Below are positions 34,607 to 45,720 of a stretch of DNA of 64,000 nucleotides, in pieces (the stretch's first letter is position 1; the number at the start of each line of letters is the position of its first letter). The notes under the pieces are model-generated. The model searched no databases, had not been told where the DNA came from, and saw nothing but the letters and a program-made list of their open reading frames with translations. The DNA is from [Phialemoniopsis] sp. UDSM-2020 (lineage: Eukaryota > Ascomycota > Sordariomycetes > Thyridiales > Thyridiaceae). The position numbers and the translations under genes were made by a program. The stretch covers positions 248,001 through 312,000 of the forward strand of contig JAEILZ010000002.1 in assembly GCA_018873225.1 (NCBI GenBank), in the 5' to 3' direction.

Positions 34607-35725
34607 ATGTCTCCCAGCGTAGTGCAGAATGGCACCAAGAAGCCCAGAGTCGTGTGTTTGGGCACTCCGAAGTTTGTCGGCAGCGACTACCTCGCCGAGT
34701 TCTCCAAGCGTTTCGACTTTGAGGTTCTCAATGCCTCGGACCGCGCCCAGACTCAAAAGATGCTACCGGCCATGATCAAATCTGGCGGTCCCATTGATGG
34801 CTTCATCATCCGCATGGGAACCCCTCCCTACGAGCCATTCGACGAGGACCTCCTCAAGTCTCTGGCTCCGGGTTGCCGTATCATTACCTCCGCCTCGGCG
34901 GGCTACAACGAATTCGATGTAGATTGGATGGCCAAAGAGGGCATCATCTTTTGCAACTCTGTCGACGCTGTGGCTGAGGCAACAGCCGATATGGCCATGT
35001 TCCTCACCCTTGCCGTGCTCAAGAACACAACGAACGCGGAGGCGAGTGCGCGGGCAGGCACGTGGAAGCAGAATCTTGTGCCCACGAGGGACCCGACGAA
35101 CCTGACTCTCGGCATCGTGGGCATGGGCTCCATCGGCAAGGTTGGTCTCCCTTCCCTGTGTATTAGTGATGTTGCACCTGAAGTACCATGCACTAACGCG
35201 ACGCCCATCTCTTAGTACCTTGCCAAGAAGGCCGCAGTCTTCAACATGAAGATCCAATACTACAACCGCCGCCAACTACCCAAGGAGACCGAGCAGGCCT
35301 ACAACGCGACTTACTGCTCGTCCCTGAACGAGCTGCTCGCCACTTCTGACGTCGTCTCGCTCAACTGCCCCCTGAACGCCGAGACGACCGGCCTGATCGG
35401 CAAAGCCGAGTTTGCCGCTATGAAGGACGGTGCTTACCTCGTGAACACATCTCGAGGTGCCGTGGTCGACGAGGCCGCCCTCAAGGAAGCCCTGCGGTCG
35501 CGCAAGCTCACGCGGGCTGGCCTGGATGTCCTGTGCAACGAGCCGAATGACGTGGACCCGTGGTTCTTCGAGAAGGACAACAACGTCGTCCTCCAGCCGC
35601 ACCTGGGCGGTCTGACGGATGTTGCTTTCCAAAAGGCGGAGCGCGAGTGCTTTGAGAACATCAGGGCTCTTTTCGAGACGGGTAAGGCGAACAGCCCCGT
35701 AAACCTGGCGCAGTTGAAGAAGTAG
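34607..35725 (+). CDS. D-isomer-specific 2-hydroxyacid dehydrogenase
   Basis: Exons 34607-35140 and 35216-35725 give 347 residues. The NAD(P)-binding motif GIVGMGSIGK spans the intron at residue 178; TSRGAVVDEAAL carries the substrate-binding Arg region, LDVLCNEP the catalytic Glu and QPHLGG the catalytic His. CNSVDAVAEATADMAMFL is the usual helix before the nucleotide fold. The closest type by eye is the fungal glyoxylate/hydroxypyruvate reductase or D-mandelate dehydrogenase group. The ATG at 34607 has a good context (ACAACCATGTC); an upstream in-frame ATG near 34442 would add a hydrophobic/basic stretch and might make a mitochondrial form. In the block it could reduce a 2-oxoacid such as glyoxylate or hydroxypyruvate produced by the neighbouring oxidase or aldolase. 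Confidence 0.88.
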
Positions 35726-36319
35726 ACGACTTGTAGAGATAGACTCATGGATTCTACGTTATCCCGACTTCCATAGATAGAGAAACGGGAGAGTCAATTC
35801 AAGAATTTGTGCTTGATTGTACAAGAGATCGCATAGCGTTTGTGCTGCGTGTTCCCGGCAGCATCAAAAGCCCCTGAATCGCTTGCGTTGTGGGTACTCA
35901 ATTGACCACTTCAGTGACGCATGCCCTAGTAATGCACTAAGGAAGGGCTGTCTACAGGGGCTCGGATCTGCCTACGCCACTGGAGCAAATAGTTCCGAAG
36001 GTCGGGGTGGATGCTCTCGGGGCAACCCGACAGCAAAGGACCACATGGATCGTGCGATGATCTCAGATTACCGGACGATGCCACAGGTTCAAACAACCAA
36101 CCGTGGTACTATCAGCCCATGTGCTGTTTGTTCGTGCAAGCTTCATAGCAATAGGCTGCAAGCGACGTTGAGCAGAAGCGTTTGAGTGAAGATACATTAG
36201 TGCTCAACTTTCTTGCCACTTCCTACAACATCTAGAGCTCCTACACAACCGCATACTGCGACTCCGTCTCTTCAACCTCTCCCAGTGATATTCATTCGTC
36301 TTCTTTCCTTCTCTCAACC
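35726..36319. other. Intergenic region
   Basis: 3' flank of the dehydrogenase and promoter/CT-rich leader (about 36200-36315) of the flavin oxidase. Nothing else recognised. Confidence 0.5.
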
Positions 36320-37836
36320 ATGGCGCCTCGTCTCAACAAGGACGATGGCATTGTCATTGTCGGCGCTGGTGTCTTTGGTCTTAGCACAGCCCTGCATCTT
36401 GCTAGGCGTGGATATCAGAACGTCACTGTGTTCGACCGTCAGGACTACAACACCGCACAGTACTCGTATCAAAAGGGCTGCGATGCCGCTTCAGCAGGTG
36501 AGTTCAAGCGCAGTGCCTCTACCTTCAAACAACCACACCGCTAATCTTTCACTCATGCACAGACTTGAACAAGATTGTCCGCACAGCGTATGGTGTCGAG
36601 ACCGTGTACCAAGAGCTCTCGTTCGAGGTACTCGATAGTTGGAATGCCTGGAATGCCAAGATCGCAGCTGGAAATGTGCCCCCGGGCATGAATGCCAGCG
36701 ACAAGGTATTCCGCAATACCGGGCTGATATCGGTCAACGAAGGGCTGCAGCCTCCGGCTTTTGAGCTTGCTACCCTGGAGGCCATGGCGAAGCGCGGACA
36801 GACAAACACGCATCTCCTGTCCACCAACCCAGACCACGTCAAGGTTGCGTCCCAGAAGGGGATCAATATCGACCCGTTCCGAAGCCAGGCCCGCGGAGTG
36901 AAGCTCAACAGCCTGTTCGATAGCACTGGCGGGGTAGCTATGGCCGACAAAGCCTGCCGCTTCGCACTTCACAAGGCTCAAGGCCTTGGGGCCCGTTTTG
37001 TATTCGGCCCTGTCGCGGGGGCCTTCGAGTCGTTGGTCTACGGTCACCGGGGAGAGGTTGTCGGGATCCGCACCAAAGATGGCAAATCTCACTCTGCCAA
37101 GCTCGTCATCATGGCGTGTGGCGGCTGGACCCCTTCGCTGGTCCCGGAGCTCGATGGCATCTGTGAAACGACCGGTGGTTCCGTCGCGGTGTTCCGCATC
37201 CCCAAATCGTCGCCCCTGTTCGAGCGTCTTTCCCCAGAGAATTTCCCCACGTTCAACTACATGATCCGTGAAGGGTCTGGCGGCGGCTTGTACGGGTTCC
37301 CGATAGACTCGAATGGCTACTTCAAGATTGGCTATCGCGGTACCAAGTACACCAACCCAAAAGTGCAGCCTGACGGCAAGGAACGCAGTGTGCCCGTGAC
37401 TCGCTTCACTGAGGGGGAGAAGATCACGAAAATACCCAGGCAGGCTCTAAGCGTGATCAAGAGCTTCGTCGCGAAGCACCTCCCCGAGATACTCGCTGAG
37501 GGCATAGACGTGGAGTTCACGAGAATGTGCTGGTATACCGACACGTTTGACAACCACTTTCTCGTTGACCAAGTTCCTGGGAAGGAGGGTCTCATGGTTG
37601 CTACCGGTGGTAGCGGGCATGCTTTCATGTACTTACCCATCCTGGGCAAATGGATAGCGGACATCATCGAAGGCGTCGGCACCGATCGTCCTACCATCAA
37701 GGCCTGGAAGTGGCGGCAGCTGGGGGACGCCAAACCGTTGAATGTCTTGATGGAAGGATCTACAAGCCCTAGAGCGTTGCAGAATATCCCTCTGGCGAAC
37801 GATCGCGAAGACTTGCCGAGGCAGGCAAAGCTATAG
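36320..37836 (+). CDS. FAD-dependent amine oxidase, DAO family (sarcosine / fructosyl-amine / saccharopine oxidase type)
   Basis: Exons 36320-36497 and 36563-37836 give 483 residues. The dinucleotide fold IVIVGAGVFGLSTALHLARR is at residues 11-30. Late in the protein, EFTRMCWYTDTFDNHFLVDQ (Cys382) aligns with the segment that in monomeric sarcosine oxidase and fructosyl amino acid oxidases carries the cysteine bound to the 8-alpha position of FAD, and GGSGHAFMYLPILGK matches the FAD-pyrophosphate loop of these enzymes. So a covalently flavinylated oxidase producing hydrogen peroxide is expected. No clear SKL/ARL peroxisomal end is seen (ends RQAKL), which resembles but does not match the PTS1 consensus closely; RQAKL could still be a weak one since fructosyl-amine oxidases often end in -KL. 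Substrate: an N-substituted amino acid is most likely. Confidence 0.85.
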
Positions 37837-38233
37837 TTCACGTACTTGATAATCAAGCAAGCACTTCCTCGCGGCCCTCTTGTAGAAGCTAAGCAGTCTT
37901 GGTTTTGTGATTGGTGACTTGAGATAGACATATGGACGAAGAATTTGGTAGAACAGTCATATTAATCAATTTGTCTACAAACATATGTATACATAACAAC
38001 AGTCATACTTCCAATCAAAAAAGAATGTCGAGAAGATCTTGGTCCACGTTCGCAGTGTACTCCGTGGTGACCCGCCCGGAAGAAGCCGTTAATTTTCACT
38101 ACTACATCCTAGACTCCTCACCCTCAGACTAGATTCTGGACCTTCTCCTTATCGCCCGCAAAATTAGCCAAGTCATAACACTCGACTTGGTGTCTCTCTT
38201 ATCTCAGCAATCGTGAGCGGTAGTATCGAAAAC
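37837..38233. other. Intergenic region
   Basis: AT-rich (around 37930-38030), between two rightward enzyme genes. No further feature recognised. Confidence 0.5.
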
Positions 38234-39517
38234 ATGGCAACAGCGAACGATGGGGGCGAGGCCGATTTCGGGGCCACAATGCAGTCACAGATCCAATCTG
38301 CAACTGAGAGGGCATCGAGAGACTTTCGATCAGATGTCGTGACCGTGCCGACAGAGGCGATGATGCAGGTATGTGCAATCCTCGTGGTTCCCCTCATGCA
38401 GCGTTTCTGATGCTGTCAGGCTATCCTACGTGCCTCTGTACGAGATGACATCTACGATGTTGAGGGGGATCCCTCTGTCAGGGCCCTCGAGGCGAGAATC
38501 TTGGAGTTGACGGGCAAAGAAGCAGCTCTTTGGACCGTTTCCGGAACACAGGGCAACCAGATCAGCTTGCGCACACATCTCACGCAACCTCCACACTCGG
38601 TCCTTCTAGACCATCGTGCCCATGTGCACTGCTCTGAGACTGGAGCTCTCCCTGTCATGTCACAGGCTTCCGTCACAATGGTACATCCCAGCAACGGTCT
38701 GCACTTGACCGTTGAAGATGTCAAGGCGCATATCGTCGGAGAGGGTAACAGTGAGTCAAGGTCTTAACCTCATTTTGGCCAGCAGCAGTGCTGAGACAGC
38801 GGGTACTGTGTAGTTCATGCCGCGCCTACGCGTGTAGTCTCCCTGGAGAACACACTGTCCGGCGTCATCCTCCCACTAGCTGATGCCCAGCGCATCTCGG
38901 AATTCGTGCGATCATTTCCGGTGCCAGAGGGGCAGAAGCCCATCGCCATGCACCTCGACGCCGCCCGTGTGCTCGAGGGTGTGACTGCCGAAGGGGTAGA
39001 CCTCAAGGCCTACGCTGCCTGCTTTGACAGTGTATCCATCTGCCTGTCCAAGGGGGTCGGAGCCCCGATGGGCAGTGTCATTGCGGGGAGCAAGGCGTTC
39101 ATCCAACGCGCTAGGATATATCGCAAGATGTTCGGCGGCGCCACGAGGCAGCCGGGGATGATGGCTGCCGCCGCTCTCGCGGCCCTCGAACACACGCTGC
39201 CTCGCATACTGCAGGTGCACGCCTTGGCCAAGGCCACGGCGCAGCGACTCGCAAGTGTCGGCTACAAGTTTGCGCTCCCGGTGCAGACCAACATGATTGT
39301 TCTTGACCTGGACGCAGTAAATATCCCTGGCGCGGCCTTCGTTGATTATTGCGCGGCGCAGAAGGTGGCAGTATTCCCCAAGGGTAGGATCGTGTTTCAT
39401 CACCAGATATCAGAAGCAGGGGTAGAGTCTTTGGTGGTTGCACTGACCAAGCTGATGGAGGATAAGAAAGCTGGGCTCACTCTTAGTGGTAGAGAGGCAC
39501 ACGGAGGGTATTCCTGA
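38234..39517 (+). CDS. Threonine-aldolase-type PLP enzyme
   Basis: Exons 38234-38368, 38420-38750 and 38814-39517 give 389 residues. The start is the first ATG in frame. Motifs in order: DFRSDVVTVPTEAMMQAIL, DDIYDVEGDPSVRALE, ALWTVSGTQGNQISLR (phosphate-binding loop), HVHCSETGAL, MHLDAAR, and SVSICLSKGVGAPMGS with PLP-binding Lys235. This is the aromatic amino acid beta-eliminating lyase/threonine aldolase family; low-specificity L-threonine aldolases split beta-hydroxy amino acids into glycine and an aldehyde. The usual LDGAR is LDAAR here. Its place downstream of the flavin oxidase suggests a shared pathway through glycine, but transcripts are separate, with 397 bases between. Confidence 0.87.
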
Positions 39518-40398
39518 TCTCGGCACGGATCAGGGACAGGAGACATGACATAGCAATGGCTTTTCGGAGGTTGATTACGTCCTTGCCTTTGAAGAAGTAA
39601 CTCGAATTACACAGCGTCACGTTTTTCAGGTGTTCTATTCTATCTACAATCTGTAATTACGTGTTGCGATGGGTTTTCAAGAGCGCGTGCCTCGCCTGTG
39701 CCTCCAGCTCTGATTCCGTGCTGCGATCACGCTGCCCCAGGCAGGACAGGTACTTTTACCACAACGAGCATAGCTTCCGCTGTAACGAGTCTTACCCCAG
39801 GTCATATGATGCTCATTCGTGTTCGGTTCTCAGCCGATAACTAAGAGGTATCATATGAATGATAAGACTCCCGGCCGGAGACGTCCGGAGTTGTGGGGAA
39901 TAGCGACCTCAATACATGTCTTCGGCTAGTAACATTTGCAATCCGAATCACAGCCTGCAACTCCAGACTTCGGTGGATACCAGACATTGTGATGATAGCC
40001 AGCTCCGATCAATCAGACACACTGATGCTCGCTTCAAATTCCAAGAATGGGTGAGGGAATTTAGGGGCTTCTTTAGCTTCCTTAGGGCGTATCTAAAAAG
40101 CGGGTTGTGGGTTGCTCCGGCACACTGAAGCCAGACTTGGGAACTCTCCGTGGATTGATTGATCTTCGCCTCCCTCCGGTACCAGGACTACTAACTAATC
40201 CACGGCACGGGACCTGACTTGTTACGCTCGGCAGTTTCTCCACCGGCTTCTTCCACCACTTCAATCCTGGGCTGGCACGGGCGCAAGACTCACTTGTCAT
40301 CGCTTCAAGCCCAGACAGGGGAGTACGATTATTGATGGCCCGATCTGCGACCCCAAATCTCATTTCCCAGGTCTGCATCCCCCGTATGCCTGCTTGTC
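39518..40398. other. Intergenic region upstream of regulator B
   Basis: Contains GGCCGGAGACGTCCGGAG at 39873-39890, with CCGGA repeated around a GACGT centre, a possible Zn2Cys6 factor target. No gene supported. Confidence 0.4.
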
Positions 40399-42698
40399 AT
40401 GGCTCCACAAGGAACAGATTCCAACCCCGCCAAGCGGCCACGCGCCGGCGGAGACCGGATCGTGGTGGCGTGCCTTGTCTGCAAGCAGAAGAAGCTCAAG
40501 GTTAGGCAACATGGCTCCCGCTGTTCACATGGCTCTACTGTCTGACACCCGCCAGTGTGACGCCCAGACACCTCGATGCCAGAACTGTGAGAGGAATGAC
40601 CGAGGTAAATCGTTTGCATCCAGACTGGCCCTTCACATATGTGTCACCGGCTAATCCGCCAACCTTGGTCGCACAGAGTGTATTGTCGAGGACCTGGCCA
40701 CCGGCCTGCAGCGGCCCCGTGGCTACATGCAGTCCCTCGAGGCTCGTGTCGCGTACCTCGAAGGTCTCCTGCAGCCTGTCCGCCCCGATGTAGCGTTGGA
40801 CCACTTCGGCCGAAGGTACTACCAACGGGGCCAGTCTGCCGATGCCGACGAACAGAACGTCGACCAGCTATCGTCTGAGGTTGCCCTCCTATGCCTGAGT
40901 GCTGCTGGGCGAGAGCCCCACTACTCGGGCCCGTCGTCGGCCGTCTCTTTCTCTCGCATCGCCAGCGCCACCATGGGCCTCCCGCATGCACGGCGAGGCG
41001 GTGCGACGTCGCCAGGCCATCAGCGCGAGAAGTTAACATTTCCTTCTGCTGCCCGGCGGGCGGCCTTGACGCGGGCCTACTTCAAGAATATTCACCCTCT
41101 GTATCCGTTTCTGCACCGACCAACCTTCCAGGCCTGGGAGGATGGTTGTATTGCTGCCGTTGATGCCGGCGGCGGGGCAGAACTCAATGGCATTGCGTTA
41201 TTCTTTGTTCTCATGGTCAGTAGTCGCTGATAATATCAGGTTGAGCTGTGTTGACACCTTCACAGGTCTATGCAATCGGTTCGCTGGTCTTGGGACAGAG
41301 CCAACAGGACGATGCAAGGGTGTGTGCTACGTTATCTCCCAGGCTTGCTGTGCGTCAATCTCACCCCTCCCCGATGTAGGCATATTACTCTATGGCCCTC
41401 GACTACCTTTCGCCGGTTTTGGACTTGGAAGGTCTTGAGTCGATACAAGCGGTTTTGTGTTGTGCGGTCTATTCCATCCGATCGCCGGTTGGCGTCAGTC
41501 TTTGGTAGGGTCCAGGCCATTGAAATCTTGCTTCGTCTTAGGGCTAACGCATCTATAGGAAGATAGCTGGTATGGCCATCCGGCATTGCATAGAGCTAGG
41601 CTACCACCGAAGTGCTGAGGCCTTTCGCAAACACACCGATCCATTGAGCAAAGAGATGTCGAAGAGGTGTTTCTGGGTGGCATACGACATTGATCGATCG
41701 GCAGCGTTCGTCCTCGGCCGGCCTGTAGGCCTGCCTGATGATGCAATAGACGTTGAAGTAAGCTCACAAGTATTGACAATCGCTATTCACAACCACTAAC
41801 AATTGCCATCAAGCTTCCACTCGATATTGACGACGAGAATATCACTCCTGCGGGAGTCCAGGGTGATGCCCGCACATCCGCTGATGATCCGCCAACCTTG
41901 ATGACGGGGACTCTTCATGTCATCAAGCTCAGACGCTTCTGGACCAAAGTCATGAACTTTTCATACTCCACGTACTTACACGGACATGGAGCCGATCTAC
42001 AACAATCCTCTATCCAAAGTCTGCGTCAGGAGCTTGAGGAGTGGTTCACATCGAGTCCAGACCGGCTGAACTATCCTCAGTCTCATCCCCTCTCTGTATT
42101 CACATCGAGCTTGTGGGTTCAACTAGCATACAACCAGAGCATTCTTTTGCTCTATCGTCCCTATATCACCAACGGCACATTGCAGAGCCAGCACGATCCT
42201 GTTGTCAACGACATCACTCACAAGGCCTTTGAAGAGTGCGCTCTACGGGCGCGTGAAATGTGCCTTCTATACCGCAGAGTCTACCAAAGCTCTTCTGTCC
42301 AATTCACCTGGGGTAGCCTTGACATTCTGTTCAGCGGAGGACTGACATACCTCTACTGTCTATGGCAATCTTTAGCAGTTCGGTCCATGGCACGCCAGGG
42401 CGACGTCGTCAACACCTGTATGGCTTGCACTACGGTCCTGGTCATCATTGCAGAGCGGTGGAAACTTGCAGTGCCCTACAGAGACGTTTTTGAGGCGCTG
42501 TCCAGGCGGACGATCATGATGATATGCGGGGACGGCGCGACACCCGATGCATCGAGTGTCATCACAGGATCTCCGGCGGTGTCTGGAGCCAGCCCACCTC
42601 CACACCAGGACTGGACAACGGATTTTGAAGGGATAAATTTCCCCAGGGACTCCGAGTGGTTGGTTTGGGAGCTCGTAGAACATATGCGTGACTTGTGA
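40399..42698 (+). CDS. Zn2Cys6 transcription factor B of a paralogous pair
   Basis: Seven exons (40399-40500, 40556-40604, 40677-41215, 41266-41319, 41380-41504, 41559-41757, 41814-42698) give 650 residues. Cys25, 28, 35, 42, 45 and 52 sit exactly as in the paralogue at 30445, and MQSLEARVAYLEGLLQP forms the same short coiled coil. Over the stretch starting KIAGMAIRHCIELGYH and ending LPLDIDD I count 49 of 73 residues identical to paralogue A. Shared introns: after Lys34, within the codon before Cys52, before VYAIGSL, after VSLW/ASLW and before LPLDI. Intron 41320-41379 (within DDAR/AYYS) is not in A, and A's intron at 30872 is not here. It lies between the threonine aldolase and the sugar permease, all rightward. 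Likely regulator of the enclosed enzymes (inference). Confidence 0.9.
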
Positions 42699-43940
42699 CG
42701 GGCGAGCGTTTGCGCTCTGAGAGGCGCAAGGGCATAGCTCGGAATATCTACAATCAACCTAGGACATTACCTTGACATAAAACTCAGCGAACTAGAATTA
42801 ACAATCGTATCACTACGCCCCCGAATTCAAGTTAAGTATTGATGACAGCATTTTCTAAACACTCATGAACCATCATTAAAAGTCCACCCCAGTCGCAGTG
42901 TAAAGAAGCTGCCCGACTCCTGGAACATGGAAATGACGGGCGATTTCTCATATGGCTCAAGCTTGAGAAACGCGAGGATGGCCCCAGACACTCAGTAACT
43001 AAACTCTGCGACTCGGTATTAGATGGCCCTCCATAAACCGGGGACGGTTGTTTCCCTGGGACAGACAAGATTCTCTGGATGCATCCGGTGTTGGGAGCTG
43101 CTGAATGAGTTTTGTTCGGAATACCGGCTTTCACGTTAGTCAAGCTTGGTTCAGGTCGTCACAGATAGCAATTGCAGACTTTGTACAAAATAGGAAAGCC
43201 TCGGTTACGTCTTGATTACAAATGCGTAGGATACGCGAAAGATTGTCAACCTGCCGCTTAAGATACAAATGGAAGTACATGGCAACCCTAGTAAGTCAAG
43301 AGCAAGGCAATGCGGCGAAATGCCTAGGCCTAGTGCTCGTCCCGGGTCTCTGACTCTCGCAAGGATGGGCAGCAGTCAAAGTCAAGCGTCACGCGATGCC
43401 TTTCGGATTCTTCCCTATGACGATTGGGATCCATGGGCCTGCGTCCAGCCCTGGTGGCTGCTACCGAAGGAGTGGCCATCCCCCGCATCTCATCTCTAGT
43501 GTTGACGCTAACTGAACGAGGTGTGACAGGCCACGAGAGGGAAACCAGTGGATTATTAGGCTGGGGGTCTTCCAGCTTAGAATGAGATCCCCACAAAATT
43601 CTATGGGCACGGAGGGTTCCGAGTCATTGGTAAATTCTCGGCGAGCTCCAGCTTCTCCGGCTTCCTCCCATCAAAACCTCAACAGGGGTATCTCTGGGGG
43701 CGAATGAGCCCACAAGCCTCCAGGCATTCCCACCCGGGGTACACGAATCAAAAGGGGAAGGCTTATCAAACACAATCACTTGCTGCTGGAGACCGCGGCT
43801 GGGCATCTGGGGTATTAAGAGGTTGACGTTGCCTCTCTCCATCCATTCTTTTTTTTCCCTGGCATCACGCATCTCTACATCAGACTACACAACATTTCAC
43901 ATCGCATCAGAACCACGAGTTGTCAACTCCTTAAGGCAGG
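42699..43940. other. Intergenic region before the sugar permease
   Basis: 1.2 kb without a supported gene; CT-rich from about 43840 to 43870 in front of the permease. Confidence 0.5.
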
Positions 43941-45720
43941 ATGGGTATCATCAACAATATCTTCGCCGACTCCACTCTCGCCAGATATGTCCACAACATC
44001 AAGCACTCGCCTCGCGAGTTGATTTTCAATCGCAAGTTGCTGCTCACAGCAGCCTTGTATGCCATGGCCGGCATCCCAATCTGTGCGTTCCTTTCAAGAT
44101 TCAACTTTATACACAGACACAGCTGACAACTCACTGTACCAGGCTGGGACCAGGGTTCTTCTTCCGTCGTCCCCTCTTTGCCAGGTTTTGCCCAGGCTTT
44201 TGGGATTACTTCCGCCAGCAACCCTACGCAAATCTCAAACTTCGTCTCCTTTGTCTACATCGGCTGCGGTCTGGGGGCCGGCATGTCCTTCTTCATCAGT
44301 GACCGTATCGGCCGCCTTTGGTCCTTCCGCCTCTATACCCTCATCTGGATGATCGGGCAGATGATCGCCACAGGTTCAAACGGCAACCTCGGCGCCTTGT
44401 ATGCTGCACGCATCATATCGGGTCTTGGAATCGGGCCCCTCACCGTGACAGGCCCGGTATCCCTCGTGGAGATCGCCCCTACCGAGATTCGTGGCCTTCT
44501 TACAGTCTGGTTCAGCGTGATCATGTTGCTATCATTGACAGTATCTGTGTTTGTGGTTTACGCCGTCTTCCTCCACGTTGCTGCTTCAAAGATCCAGTAC
44601 CAGATCGTCTTCTTCACTCCTACTATCATCATGGCCCTTATTGTCTGCTGCAGCTTCTTTCTGTACGAAAGTCCGCGATGGCTCTTCCTTGTGGGTCGCG
44701 AGGACCGCGCCGTCGAGAATCTTGTCGCCCTTCGCGGCTTGCCCGCTGATCACCCGCGCATCGTCAGCGAGATCGAGGACATCCGGGTTCAGACAGCCAA
44801 GGAGAAGGGCGAATTCGGCGAGACCGAGAAGTGGGGATCTGGTCTGAAGGGCATCCTCAAGGAGACCTTCCTCGTCAAGGGAAATCTGCGCCGTGTGCAG
44901 CAGACATTTATGTCGTATGCACTAGCACAGCTTTCGGGAGCCAACAGCGTCACAGCATACCTGGTGCCCATTCTGAGCATGATCGGGCTGACAGGTGGCA
45001 CGCAGTACAGCCTCTTCGTGTCGGGCATGTACAGCATGTCCAAGTTCTTCTTCACCTTGATGGCGAGTTTCTTCTTCATCGATGCGTTTGGCCGGCGAGG
45101 AAGTCTGTTCCTGGGTGTGACGATCCAGCTCATCTCGGACACTTATCTCGGTGTCTTTATCAAATTCCGACAGGAGGGTCCAGTCAGCTCCAGCTCCAGC
45201 CAGGCTGCGATTGGCATGGTCTTCCTCCACGGCTTCGGCTACGCCATCGGTCTGCTTGTCCTACCCTACGTCTTCACGGCTGAGCTCTGGCCGAATCGTA
45301 TCAGATCATTCGGAGCTGCACTGACCCAGATGTTCCACTGGCTCTTCTTCTTCGGCGTCAACAAAGGAACCCCCTCGCTTCTCAGCAACACGCACAACTG
45401 GGGCGCTTTCCTCTTCTTCGCAGGGTGGTGCTTCGTGTCCCTGATCTATGTGTTCTTCTGTGTTCCCGAGACCGCAGGCTTGAGCGTGGAGAAGATTGAT
45501 CGTCTCTTCGAAGGACCATGGTGGAACGCTTACCGCCGCGCGAAGGAACTCCGCATGGAGGACATGCGCAACGAGGATACTCTTACCTCGGCTCCCTCGT
45601 AAGTGTTACCAGTCAAGACAGCCTCAGGTCCAATACTGACAACAAGATGTGAACAGCAGATCTTCCGCAGTGCCAGAGGATGGCAAGCTGAAAGCCGACC
45701 CCGTGGCTCGCCAAGTATAA
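43941..45720 (+). CDS. MFS sugar permease (sugar porter family)
   Basis: Exons 43941-44082, 44143-45598 and 45657-45720 give 553 residues. The first splice joins MAGIPIC to WDQGSSSVVPSLPGF, as expected for the loop after span 1 of fungal sugar porters. Motifs: SDRIGRLWSF after span 2, YESPRWLFLVGRED after span 6 and VPETAGLSVEKIDRLF after span 12. The last intron ends in a tandem acceptor (CAGCAG at 45654-45659): use of either AG keeps frame and adds or drops one residue. The 21-residue last exon is a charged tail. As it follows regulator B it may import the substrate of the 33-40 kb enzyme block, for example a sugar-amino acid conjugate, but quinate, lactose or hexose transport is equally possible. 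Confidence 0.88.

Noticed and set aside
39873..39890. CCGGA-GACGT-CCGGA as a proven regulator binding site
   Set aside because: Only one example was noticed, and similar short words arise by chance in GC-rich DNA.
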